From Actinomadura montaniterrae (GTDB taxonomy: Bacteria > Actinomycetota > Actinomycetes > Streptosporangiales > Streptosporangiaceae), in the NCBI RefSeq assembly GCF_008923365.1, contig NZ_WBMR01000057.1:1-48076 (forward strand): a DNA stretch of 48,076 nucleotides. Direction: 5' to 3'. The translations under genes and the position numbers were made by a program. Of the stretch, positions 24,175-32,083 are shown one piece after another. Positions within the stretch are counted from its first letter, which is position 1, and the number at the start of each line of letters is the position of its first letter. A model generated the notes under the pieces. It searched no databases, was not told the DNA's origin, and saw nothing but the letters and a program-made list of their open reading frames with translations.

Positions 24175-24942
24175 GTGCACGCCGAGCAGGTGCTCGTCAT
24201 GCTGGCCGCCGCCACCTCGGCCGGCTGGGTCGACGCGGTGGTGGGCGGCGGCGGGCTGATCCAGCTGCCCGCGCTGCTGCTCGTCAACCCCGGCCAGCCC
24301 GTCGCGACCGCGCTCGCCACCAACAAGCTCGGCTCGATCGCGGGCACCACCTCCGCCGCCATCGCCTACGCCCGCAAGGCCAAGCCGGACGTCCGGATCG
24401 CCGGCCCGGCCGCCGCCCTCGCGGTGTGCTGCGCCGCCGGCGGCGCGCTGTGCGCCGCGGCGATCTCGTCCGACGTGCTCAAGCCGGTGATCATGGTGGT
24501 GCTGCTCGCCGTCGCCGCGCTCGTGGTGCTGAAGCCGGACCTCGGCCGCGCCCCCCGGCTCGTGCTGCGGACCCGGCGCCGGATCGCCCTCGCGATCGTC
24601 GTGCCCGGCGTCGCGATCGCCTTCTACGACGGGCTCGTCGGCCCCGGGACCGGGACGTTCCTGGTCATCGCGTTCACGACGCTGCTCGGCCTGGACTTCG
24701 TCGATGCCTCCGCCACCTCGAAGATCATCAACGCGGGCACCAACCTCGGCGCGCTCGTGGTGTTCGCGGCGCAGGGCCACGTGCTGTGGGCGATCGGGCT
24801 CGGCATGGCCGTCTGCAACGCCGTCGGCGCGCAGCTCGGCGCCCGGATGGCGATCAGCCGCGGCACCGGGTTCGTCCGGATCGTCCTGCTGTGCGTCGTC
24901 GCCGCGCTCGTGCTCAAGATGGGCTACGAGCAGTTCGCCTGA
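24175..24942 (+). CDS. TauE/SafE-family sulfite/sulfonate exporter-like permease
   Basis: A 255-residue, about eight-helix membrane protein. Two family repeats are visible: helix 1 with AGWVDAVVGGGGLIQLPALLL and the half-way repeat FYDGLVGPGTGTFLVIAF. ATNKLGSIAGTTSAAIAY and SATSKIINAGTNLGALVVF are the matching second parts. It probably exports small anions such as sulfite or organosulfonates; the substrate is not predictable. The start is GTG 24175 behind GGGAG. TACACT (24142-24147) may be the -10. Confidence 0.9.
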   Translation: MHAEQVLVMLAAATSAGWVDAVVGGGGLIQLPALLLVNPGQPVATALATNKLGSIAGTTSAAIAYARKAKPDVRIAGPAAALAVCCAAGGALCAAAISSDVLKPVIMVVLLAVAALVVLKPDLGRAPRLVLRTRRRIALAIVVPGVAIAFYDGLVGPGTGTFLVIAFTTLLGLDFVDASATSKIINAGTNLGALVVFAAQGHVLWAIGLGMAVCNAVGAQLGARMAISRGTGFVRIVLLCVVAALVLKMGYEQFA

Positions 24943-24955
24943 CCCACCGGACCCG

Positions 24956-26446
24956 TCAGGACGCGGGCGGGACCGGCAGCGGCGTCCGCAGCGCCGACAG
25001 CGTCAGCAGGACCAGCGAGTCCGTCCAGCCCAGCGGCGCCACGCCCGCCTGGCGGCCCGTCGGCCCCACCTTCTCCGGCAGCGCGCCCAGCGACGTCCGG
25101 TGCGCCGACAGCCAGCCCAGCCGCGCGATCGCCTCGCCCGTCCGCCCGCCCGCCGCGGCCGACAGCCCGAACAGCGCGGTCTCCGGCGTCCACGCGACGT
25201 CCGGCGCCCCCGACCAGCTCTCGCCCGGCAGCACGCCCCCGTTCGGCAGCGCCTGCCCGCGCTCGGCGGACGCGATCGCCCCGTTCACGGCCTGGTCCGC
25301 CGGCGCGAACGGGGGCGCGATGAACGTCACGGACGTGTCCATCAGCCCGTCCTGCACGGGCGAGCGCGGATACCCGTAGGGCGCGAACTGCCGGTCCAGC
25401 GCGTCCGACACCCGGTGCGCCGCCGCACGCCACCGCGCCGCCTCGGCGCCCTGGCCGTAGCCCTGCGCGAGGTCCGCCGCCGACCGCAGGCCCGCCAGCA
25501 CCGGCCCGACCACCCCGAGCGTCGGGCGCCGCGGATCCTGCTCGCGGCCGTGATCGCGTTCCCAGTAGTCGGACGACGGGGGCGGCAGGCCCTCCGTGTC
25601 CAGCGACTCCGCCAGATGGTCGGCGGCGCGCTGCACCATCGGCCACAGGCCCGGCAGGTCGTCGGCGCCCGGGTTCTCCGTCCGGTACAGCCAGCTCGCC
25701 CACAGCACCCAGCCCAGCGAGTCGAGCTGCGGCGCCCGGCCGTCCGTCACGGCCGTGCCGTCGGCGTTGTAGCGCGCGGCCCACAGGCCGTTGCCGGTCT
25801 GGACCCGTCCGAGGAACCGCAGGATACGGCGCGCTTCCGACGGATGGCCCGTCACGCTGAACGCGGCGGCGGCGAAGGCCGAGTCGCGCGGCCACGAGTA
25901 CCGCCACGCCCCATACCAGGACGCCAGCGACGCGCCGTTCGGCGGCGTCAGCAGCCGCAGGTCCAGCAGCGCGCGCGCCGCCATGTCACGGAAACCCGAG
26001 TCCGCCGGGCCCTCCGGGACGGTGCCGGACGCCAGCCACGTGCTGTCGGACCGCACCGCCTGCGCCACCCGCGGGTCGTCCGCCGCGACCGTGATCGGCG
26101 CGTCCCCGCCGGACGGGACCAGCAGCACCCGCCCGTCCGCGAGCCGCACCGCCGAGCTGTCCGGCAGGTAGGAGGCGCCGTCGGCGTCCTCCGGGTCCAG
26201 CGGGACGCCCGCGAACGGCCATCCGCCGCCGCCCACCAGGCCCGGGCTCACCCAGCCGGGCGCCGACGGCTCCGGCACGTTCGCCCCGGCCACGGCGACG
26301 AGCGCGGCGACGACGAGGAACGCGGCGGCGCGGCGCCGCAGGCGCCGGGTGCGCCGCGCGGGCGACGTCCCGCCGCCCCCGGCGGGGACGCCTCCGTGGG
26401 GCGCGGGCACGGCGCCGGCGCGCACGTCCCCCCGCTGCTGCCCCAT
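24956..26446 (-). CDS. Membrane-anchored GH15-like glycoside hydrolase
   Basis: 496 residues. A basic cytoplasmic N-terminus (RRTRRLRRR) and one transmembrane anchor (about 40-56) put the rest outside the membrane. The outer part is an (alpha/alpha)6 barrel: SWYGAWRYSWPRDSAFAAAAF matches the GH15 'Y-R-Y-x-W-P-R-D' signature, SSDYWERDHGREQDP holds the likely general acid Glu, and AWTPETALFGLSAAAGGR the likely base region. It should trim alpha-glucosidic chains from the non-reducing end, acting on the cell surface. ATG 26446 follows GGGGGAGA; ATG 26482 further up has no such site. It is convergent with the TauE-type gene (13-base gap). Confidence 0.85.
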   Translation of the reverse strand: MGQQRGDVRAGAVPAPHGGVPAGGGGTSPARRTRRLRRRAAAFLVVAALVAVAGANVPEPSAPGWVSPGLVGGGGWPFAGVPLDPEDADGASYLPDSSAVRLADGRVLLVPSGGDAPITVAADDPRVAQAVRSDSTWLASGTVPEGPADSGFRDMAARALLDLRLLTPPNGASLASWYGAWRYSWPRDSAFAAAAFSVTGHPSEARRILRFLGRVQTGNGLWAARYNADGTAVTDGRAPQLDSLGWVLWASWLYRTENPGADDLPGLWPMVQRAADHLAESLDTEGLPPPSSDYWERDHGREQDPRRPTLGVVGPVLAGLRSAADLAQGYGQGAEAARWRAAAHRVSDALDRQFAPYGYPRSPVQDGLMDTSVTFIAPPFAPADQAVNGAIASAERGQALPNGGVLPGESWSGAPDVAWTPETALFGLSAAAGGRTGEAIARLGWLSAHRTSLGALPEKVGPTGRQAGVAPLGWTDSLVLLTLSALRTPLPVPPAS

Positions 26447-26609
26447 GGGCGTCGTCTCCCCCCTGGCCTCACCCAAGTACATCAAACTACGCCAATCGCC
26501 TCATCGTCGTGAGGAGCGTACGCGCCCGCCGCCGCACCCTCCGCACCTGCGGTTTCCGGACTCGGGGCGACAAATGGACCCGGCGGCGGCAGCACGGACC
26601 GGGGTTGAC

Positions 26610-26615
26610 TAGGCT
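26610..26615 (+). promoter_or_regulatory. Candidate -10 of the sucCD promoter
   Basis: TAGGCT fits the actinobacterial -10 and shares the 10-mer TAGGCTGCAT with the region before purN. No clear -35 is seen. It predicts a leader of about 90 bases before sucC. Confidence 0.35.
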
Positions 26616-26713
26616 GCATCGACGGAGCGGACCGCGGAGTGCCGGCCGCACGGACACCCGTGTACCCCCACTCGCGTGGTCATCTGGCTGTCGATCCGTT
26701 TAAGGACGCCCTC

Positions 26714-27892
26714 GTGGACCTGTTCGAACATCAGGCGAAGGAACTCTTCGCCGAGTACGGGGTACCGGTGCCCACCGGCAAGGTCGCCTCGACTCCCCAG
26801 GAAGCGCGCGCCATCGCGGAGGAGCTGTTCTCCGCGGGCAGCAAGAAGGTCGTGGTCAAGGCCCAGGTCAAGACCGGCGGCCGCGGCAAGGCCGGCGGCG
26901 TGAAGCTGGCCGACACGGCCGACGAGGCCGAGGCCCTCGCCGGGCAGATCCTCGGCATGGACATCAAGGGCCACACGGTCCACCGGGTCCTGGTCGAGGA
27001 GGGCTCGGCGATCGCGCAGGAGTTCTACTTCTCGTTCCTGCTCGACCGCGCGAACCGCACCTTCCTGTCCATCTGCTCCGTCGAGGGCGGCGTCGAGATC
27101 GAGGAGGTCCCGCACGACCGCCTCGCGATGGTGCCGATCTCCCCGCTGACCGGCGTCGACCGGACCAAGGCCCGCGAGATCGCCGAGCAGGGCCGGCTGC
27201 CCGAGGAGGCGCTCGACGGCGCCGCGCAGCTGATCGAGCGGCTGTGGGCGGTGTTCACCGACGAGGACGCCACGCTGGTCGAGGTCAACCCGATGATCCT
27301 CACCGCCGACGGCCAGGTGAAGGCCCTCGACGGCAAGGTCTCCCTCGACGACAACGCCGGGTTCCGCCAGGAGCACGACAAGCTCGAGGACAAGGCCGCG
27401 GCCGACCCGCTGGAGGCGGCGGCGAAGGCCAAGGACCTCAACTACGTCAAGCTCGACGGCTCCGTCGGCATCATCGGCAACGGCGCCGGCCTGGTCATGT
27501 CCACGCTGGACGTCGTCGCCTACGCCGGCGAGGAGTTCGGCGGCCAGAAGCCCGCCAACTTCCTCGACATCGGCGGCGGCGCGTCCGCCGAGGTGATGGC
27601 GAACGGCCTGGAGATCGTGCTGTCCGACGCCGACGTCAAGTCGGTGTTCGTCAACGTCTTCGGCGGCATCACCGCCTGCGACGCCGTCGCCAACGGCATC
27701 GTCTCCGCCTACAAGCTGCTGGCCGACCGCGGCGAGGCCGTCGACCGGCCGCTCGTGGTCCGCCTCGACGGCAACAACGCCGAGCTCGGGCGCAAGATCC
27801 TGACCGACGCCGGGCTGACCGGCGTCCAGCAGGTCGACACCATGGACGACGCGGCCAAGCGTGCCGCCGAACTCGCCGCGGCAGGTGCATGA
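26714..27892 (+). CDS. sucC: Succinyl-CoA synthetase, beta subunit (ADP/GDP-forming)
   Basis: 392 residues. Together with SucD it converts succinyl-CoA to succinate with substrate-level formation of ATP or GTP in the TCA cycle. It has the ATP-grasp N-terminal domain (MDLFEHQAKELFAEYGVPVP; KAQVKTGGRGKAGGVKLA) and the metal and nucleotide site (VEVNPMILTADG). The C-terminal CoA-ligase domain carries FLDIGGGASAEVM and NVFGGITACDAVANGI. GTG 26714, spaced seven bases from AAGGA, gives the usual N-terminus; the frame stays open to 26639 but without homology. The stop overlaps the sucD ATG. Confidence 0.97.
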   Translation: MDLFEHQAKELFAEYGVPVPTGKVASTPQEARAIAEELFSAGSKKVVVKAQVKTGGRGKAGGVKLADTADEAEALAGQILGMDIKGHTVHRVLVEEGSAIAQEFYFSFLLDRANRTFLSICSVEGGVEIEEVPHDRLAMVPISPLTGVDRTKAREIAEQGRLPEEALDGAAQLIERLWAVFTDEDATLVEVNPMILTADGQVKALDGKVSLDDNAGFRQEHDKLEDKAAADPLEAAAKAKDLNYVKLDGSVGIIGNGAGLVMSTLDVVAYAGEEFGGQKPANFLDIGGGASAEVMANGLEIVLSDADVKSVFVNVFGGITACDAVANGIVSAYKLLADRGEAVDRPLVVRLDGNNAELGRKILTDAGLTGVQQVDTMDDAAKRAAELAAAGA

Positions 27893-28782
27893 CAATGGCC
27901 ATCTGGCTCACCGACAACAGCAAGATCATCGTGCAGGGCATCACCGGCTCCGAGGGCTCCAAGCACGGCCGCCGCATGCTGGCCGCCGGGGCGAAGGTCG
28001 TCGGCGGCGTGAACGCCCGCAAGGCCGGCACGACCGTCGACTTCGACGGCACCGAGCTGCCCGTCTTCGGCACCGTCAAGGAGGCGATGCAGGAGACCGG
28101 CGCGGACGTGTCCGTCGTGTTCGTCCCGCCGAAGTTCACCAAGGACGCCGTCGTCGAGGCGATCGACGCCGAGATCCCGCTCTGCGTCGTCATCACCGAG
28201 GGCATCCCGGTGCACGACACCGCCTACTTCTGGGCGTACGCCGAGTCCAAGGGCAACAAGACCCGCATCATCGGGCCGAACTGTCCCGGCATCGCCTCGC
28301 CGGGCAAGTCCAACGCGGGCATCATCCCGGCCGACATCACCACGCCGGGCCGCATCGGCCTGGTGTCGAAGTCGGGCACGCTGACGTACCAGATGATGTA
28401 CGAGCTGCGCGACATCGGCTTCTCCACCTGCGTCGGCATCGGCGGCGACCCGATCATCGGGACCACCCACATCGACGCGCTCCAGGCGTTCCAGGACGAC
28501 CCGGAGACCGACGCCATCGTGATGATCGGTGAGATCGGGGGCGACGCCGAGGAGCGCGCCGCCGCCTACATCGAGAAGAACGTCACGAAGCCGGTCGTCG
28601 GCTACGTCGCCGGGTTCACCGCCCCCGAGGGCAAGACGATGGGCCACGCCGGCGCGATCGTGTCCGGCTCCGCCGGCACCGCGCAGGCGAAGAAGGAGGC
28701 CCTGGAGAAGGTCGGCGTCCGGGTCGGCAAGACCCCGAGCGAGACCGCCGTCCTCATGCGGGAGATCATGAAGAACCTCTGA
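27889..28782 (+). CDS. sucD: Succinyl-CoA synthetase, alpha subunit
   Basis: 297 residues. CoA-binding N-terminal domain (IIVQGITGSEGSKHGRRML, about 13-31), the middle block GPNCPGIASPGKSNAGII, and the phospho-histidine loop GKTMGHAGAIVSGSAG with His253. The alpha subunit carries the phosphate between succinyl phosphate and the nucleotide on SucC. It starts with ATG overlapping the sucC stop (ATGA); a second ATG follows two codons later. A strong terminator ends the operon. Confidence 0.97.
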   Translation: MTMAIWLTDNSKIIVQGITGSEGSKHGRRMLAAGAKVVGGVNARKAGTTVDFDGTELPVFGTVKEAMQETGADVSVVFVPPKFTKDAVVEAIDAEIPLCVVITEGIPVHDTAYFWAYAESKGNKTRIIGPNCPGIASPGKSNAGIIPADITTPGRIGLVSKSGTLTYQMMYELRDIGFSTCVGIGGDPIIGTTHIDALQAFQDDPETDAIVMIGEIGGDAEERAAAYIEKNVTKPVVGYVAGFTAPEGKTMGHAGAIVSGSAGTAQAKKEALEKVGVRVGKTPSETAVLMREIMKNL

Positions 28783-28799
28783 TCGCCTGATCAGGCACC

Positions 28800-28840
28800 G
28801 AAAGACGCCCGAGCCGCCTGTGGCGGCCCGGGCGTCTTTC
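28800..28840 (+). terminator. Terminator of sucCD
   Basis: A 19-bp stem with one mismatch (28800-28818 with 28822-28840) and a 3-base loop follows sucD by 17 bases. GAAAGACGCCCG and CGGGCGTCTTTC form its base. No real U tract beyond TTTC. Confidence 0.85.
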
Positions 28841-28931
28841 GTCCTCGCGGGGGACGGCGTCGGGGCCGACAAAGGCGACACGCCGGGCTGAGGGCCGGGG
28901 GCGCGCGGGGGCGGGGTGCCAGCATGGGCGG

Positions 28932-30764
28932 GTGAGCGACGTGAGGCCGGGACAGCGCGTGACCCCCGAGGCGGCGAGGGACCCACGGGCGCGGCGCCGC
29001 GAGGACGCCCCGCGCCCTGCGAAGGCACGGGGCGGGCCCGTGGCGCCCCCGCCGGGGAACGGCCGCCCGCTGTACGTGACGGGCCTCGTGGCGGCGCTGT
29101 GGTGCGTCGGGATCGGGCTCACCGTCCTGACGACCGTGACGCTGCTCGGCTGGGTCGCGGCGCCGAAGACCGCGCTCGGGCACGGGCTGTCCGGGGTGTT
29201 CCGGACGGCCGTGAACTTCTGGCTCGTCTCCCACCACGCCGGGTTCTCCTACGGGCACGGCCGGGTCGGGCTGCTGCCGCTGGGCGTGCTGGTGCTGCCC
29301 GGGGCGCTGCTGTACCGGGGCGGCGCCTGGATGATCCGCGGGCTCGGGCTGCCGCTGCGGCCGCGGGTCGCCGTGGTGCGGGTGGCGGCGGCGCTGGCCG
29401 TCCCGTACGCGCTGCTGGCGATGCTGATGGCGCTCGCGGTGTCGGCGCCGGAGGTACACCCGTCGGCGTGGCAGGCGCTGCTCGGCTGCCTGCTCGTCGC
29501 GGTCATCGCGGGCGGGCTCGGCGCCGCGCGGGCCGTGGTCGCCGCGCAGGTCGCGGCGGAGGCGCGCGGGCGGCGCGTCCGGTCCGGGCTCGGTGCGCTG
29601 CTGCGGCTGCTGCCGGACCGGCCGCGGTCGCTGGTGATCGGTGTCGCCGGGTCCGTCGCGGTGCTGGCGGCGGCGGGCGCCGTCCTGGTCGGCGGGTCCC
29701 TGGCGCTGCACACCTCCGAGTCCGACCGGGTGTACGACCTGCTCGCGCCCGGGATCGTCGGCGGCGTCCTGCTGCTGCTCGTGGAGCTGGCGTTTCTGCC
29801 GAACGCGGTGATCTGGGGGATCGCGTACGCGGTCGGGCCTGGGTTCGCGGTCGGCGCCGGGACGAGCGTGTCGCCCACCGGCGTGTTCCTGGACACGGTC
29901 CCGGCGTTCCCGCCGCTCGCGGCGCTGCCCGAGGCGGGTCCCGCGCCCGCGGTGTCGCTGCTGGCGCTCGCGGCGCCGTTCGTCGCGGGCGCGGTCGGCG
30001 GCGTCCTGACGATCCGGACGATGCCGAGCGCGACGTCGGAGGGCGCGCCGCTGTGGGGCTTCGTGTCCGGGACCCTGACCGGCGCCGTCGTCGCGCTGCT
30101 GGCGGCGCTGTCGGGCGGCCCGCTCGGCGGCGGGCGGATGGCGACCGTCGGCCCGTCGGCGTGGCAGGTGGGGCTGCTGGCGGCGCTGGAGGTCGGGATC
30201 TCCGCGGCGATCGCGGCGTGGGCCGCGAACTGGCGGATCATGCGGCGGCCGGAGGGGGCCGACGAGACGCCCGCCCGCGCCCGCAAGCGCAAGAAGCGCA
30301 AGAAGGCCCAGGCGCGGCGGGCGGCGGCGCGTCTTCCGGAGACCCGGCTGCCGGAGACGGCGGTGCCGCCGCCCGCGCCCGTCCTCGACGAGCCCCGGGC
30401 GGCTTCCGAGGAGCCGCCCGCGCCGCGTCCCTCGCCGTACGCGCCCGACCCGCTGGAGTTCGAGGAGGCCGAGCCGGTCCTGGCGCCGCGCAGGCCGCGC
30501 GGCCGCGGCCGCGTCCCGGACCCGCTGCCCGAACTGATCGCCGACGAGCCCGCCCCGGCCGGGCCCGAACCCGAGCCCGAACCGGCGCCGAGGGAGCCCG
30601 AACCGGCCGAGCGGGACGGCAAGGTCGTCCTCGAAGGCCACATCGTCGAGGACCCCGAGCCGGAGCCCGACCCCGAGCCCGTCCCGCCGCCGCGCGAGGA
30701 CCCCGAGCGCACCGAGAACCGCGGCGGCGCGATCTACGTCCTGCGCGAGGAGCCCCGCGACTGA
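28932..30764 (+). CDS. perM: DUF6350 / PerM-like multi-pass membrane protein
   Basis: A 610-residue protein. A basic, Pro-rich N-terminus (1-45) is followed by eight to ten hydrophobic segments between about 46 and 435, then a long charged cytoplasmic tail. The tail begins RARKRKKRKKAQARRAAARL and goes on as Pro/Glu repeats (EPEPEPAP) before a conserved-looking end (GAIYVLREEPRD). Its place between sucD and purN is the place of mycobacterial PerM (Rv0955), which supports cell division by stabilising the FtsQLB complex. Orthology is inferred from synteny and topology. GTG 28932 has a weak ribosome site; GTG 28941 is possible. Confidence 0.75.
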   Translation: MSDVRPGQRVTPEAARDPRARRREDAPRPAKARGGPVAPPPGNGRPLYVTGLVAALWCVGIGLTVLTTVTLLGWVAAPKTALGHGLSGVFRTAVNFWLVSHHAGFSYGHGRVGLLPLGVLVLPGALLYRGGAWMIRGLGLPLRPRVAVVRVAAALAVPYALLAMLMALAVSAPEVHPSAWQALLGCLLVAVIAGGLGAARAVVAAQVAAEARGRRVRSGLGALLRLLPDRPRSLVIGVAGSVAVLAAAGAVLVGGSLALHTSESDRVYDLLAPGIVGGVLLLLVELAFLPNAVIWGIAYAVGPGFAVGAGTSVSPTGVFLDTVPAFPPLAALPEAGPAPAVSLLALAAPFVAGAVGGVLTIRTMPSATSEGAPLWGFVSGTLTGAVVALLAALSGGPLGGGRMATVGPSAWQVGLLAALEVGISAAIAAWAANWRIMRRPEGADETPARARKRKKRKKAQARRAAARLPETRLPETAVPPPAPVLDEPRAASEEPPAPRPSPYAPDPLEFEEAEPVLAPRRPRGRGRVPDPLPELIADEPAPAGPEPEPEPAPREPEPAERDGKVVLEGHIVEDPEPEPDPEPVPPPREDPERTENRGGAIYVLREEPRD

Positions 30765-30786
30765 GCCGCGGCGCGCCGCGCGCGGG

Positions 30787-31272
30787 TCAGAAGTAGTCCC
30801 CGTACTTGTTCATGCTGCCCGCGGGGGCATGGAGCTTCTTCTCGATCTTCGGGTAGTACTCGTGCTTGCAGGCCGTCTTGTCGATGCCCGTGTTCGCCGC
30901 GCCGAGGCAGTCCTGGTAGCCGCTCAGCTCCGGCCACAGGTACGCCGTGGACGCCACCGCCAGCACGGCCAGCCCCAGCCCCACCGAACCGAGCACGATG
31001 CCCGGCACGGCGCCGGGGGCGATCACCCGCGCCGCGCGCGCCTGCCGCCGCGCCCGGATCCCGATCACCAGGGCGGCGACTCCCACCACCAGCCCCAGCG
31101 GGTAGAAGAACAACGAGGTCACCAGGGCGGCGACGCCGAGCCACATGGCCCGCCGTCCGGCCTGCTCCGCCGACTGACGCCCCGGCGGACGGCCCGAGGG
31201 CCCCGGCGGCGGCCCCGCCGGATCCCGCCCCTGCTCGACGGGGTGGGCCGGGCGTCCCGGCTGCTCGCTCAC
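30787..31272 (-). CDS. DUF4190-like small membrane protein
   Basis: 161 residues. The Pro/Gly/Gln-rich N-terminus (1-40) precedes two membrane helices in the DUF4190 pattern (AMWLGVAALVTSLFFYPLGL; GAVPGIVLGSVGLGLAVLAV). The outer C-terminal segment has two cysteines (QDCLGAANTG, KTACKHEYYPKIEKKL) that may form a disulfide. GTG start behind GGGAGG. It is convergent with the PerM-like gene (22-base gap) and divergent from purN. The role is unknown; the architecture echoes the DUF4190 protein at 7152-7919 without its long ectodomain. Confidence 0.8.
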   Translation of the reverse strand: MSEQPGRPAHPVEQGRDPAGPPPGPSGRPPGRQSAEQAGRRAMWLGVAALVTSLFFYPLGLVVGVAALVIGIRARRQARAARVIAPGAVPGIVLGSVGLGLAVLAVASTAYLWPELSGYQDCLGAANTGIDKTACKHEYYPKIEKKLHAPAGSMNKYGDYF

Positions 31273-31295
31273 GTCCGCTTCCTCCCAACCGTGGA

Positions 31296-31325
31296 TTCAA
31301 CCGCGCCGAACAGGGCCGATAGGCT
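31296..31325 (+). promoter_or_regulatory. Candidate promoter of purNH
   Basis: TAGGCT (31320-31325) is a good -10, with TTCAAC (31296-31301) a weak -35 at an 18-base spacing. The 10-mer TAGGCTGCAT is shared with the sucC promoter region. Confidence 0.4.
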
Positions 31326-31378
31326 GCATGCCGAATGCCGACAACCCCACCGTCCACCCCACCGTCCACAAGGGAGTC

Positions 31379-32083
31379 ATGGTGTCCGCCCGGCTCGTCG
31401 TCCTCGTCTCCGGCGCGGGGACCAACCTACAAGCGCTGCTCGACGCCTGCGCAGATCCAGCCTACGGGGCGAAAGTGGTGGCCGTGGGCGCCGACCGCGA
31501 AGGGATCGGCGGGACCGAGCGCGCCGAGCGCGCCGGGCTGCCCGCGTTCACCCTCCGCATCCCCGACTTCCCCACCCGCGCCGAGTGGGACGAGGCCCTC
31601 GCCGCCGCCATCGCCGAATACGAACCCGACCTGGTGGTGTCCGCCGGGTTCATGAAGATCCTCGGCCCGGCGGTGCTGGCCCGGTTCGGCGGCCGCATCG
31701 TCAACACCCATCCCGCGCTGCTGCCCTCGTTCCCCGGCGCGCACGCCGTACGGGACGCCCTGGCGTACGGGGTCAAGGTCACGGGCTGTACGGTTCACTT
31801 CGTCGACGAAGGAGTGGACACCGGACCCGTCATCGCCCAGGAGACCGTTCCCGTGGGCTGGCATGACGACGAGGACTCCCTGCACGAGCGCATCAAGCAG
31901 GTGGAGCGCCGGCTCCTGGTCGACGTCGTCGGGCGGCTGGCCCGCGACGGCTGGACCACGCGGGGGCGGCGGGTCTCGATGAAATGCAGAACCTGCGGCG
32001 ACGGCACGTCCGGCGGCGCCGCGCCGGACGGCGGAACGTCCGGCAGTCCAGGTCAGACGGAACGAGGGGAGCTCGGCCGGTGA
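31379..32083 (+). CDS. purN: Phosphoribosylglycinamide formyltransferase (PurN)
   Basis: 234 residues. It transfers the formyl group of 10-formyltetrahydrofolate to GAR, the third step of purine synthesis. Motifs: VLVSGAGTNLQALLDA (phosphoribosyl loop), the catalytic region GGRIVNTHPALLPSFPGAHA (Asn, His) and FVDEGVDTGPVIAQ with the catalytic Asp. Unusual is a C-terminal addition of about 35 residues (KCRTCGDGTSGGAAPDGG onward) with a CxxC and Gly/Ser-rich end. ATG 31379 sits close to AGGGAG; GTG 31382 or ATG 31328 are alternatives. The stop overlaps the purH start (GTGA). Confidence 0.95.
   Translation: MVSARLVVLVSGAGTNLQALLDACADPAYGAKVVAVGADREGIGGTERAERAGLPAFTLRIPDFPTRAEWDEALAAAIAEYEPDLVVSAGFMKILGPAVLARFGGRIVNTHPALLPSFPGAHAVRDALAYGVKVTGCTVHFVDEGVDTGPVIAQETVPVGWHDDEDSLHERIKQVERRLLVDVVGRLARDGWTTRGRRVSMKCRTCGDGTSGGAAPDGGTSGSPGQTERGELGR

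Noticed and set aside
26639..26713. 25-codon N-terminal extension of SucC
   Set aside because: SucC proteins start at the DLFEHQAKELF block; GTG 26714 has a well-spaced ribosome site.
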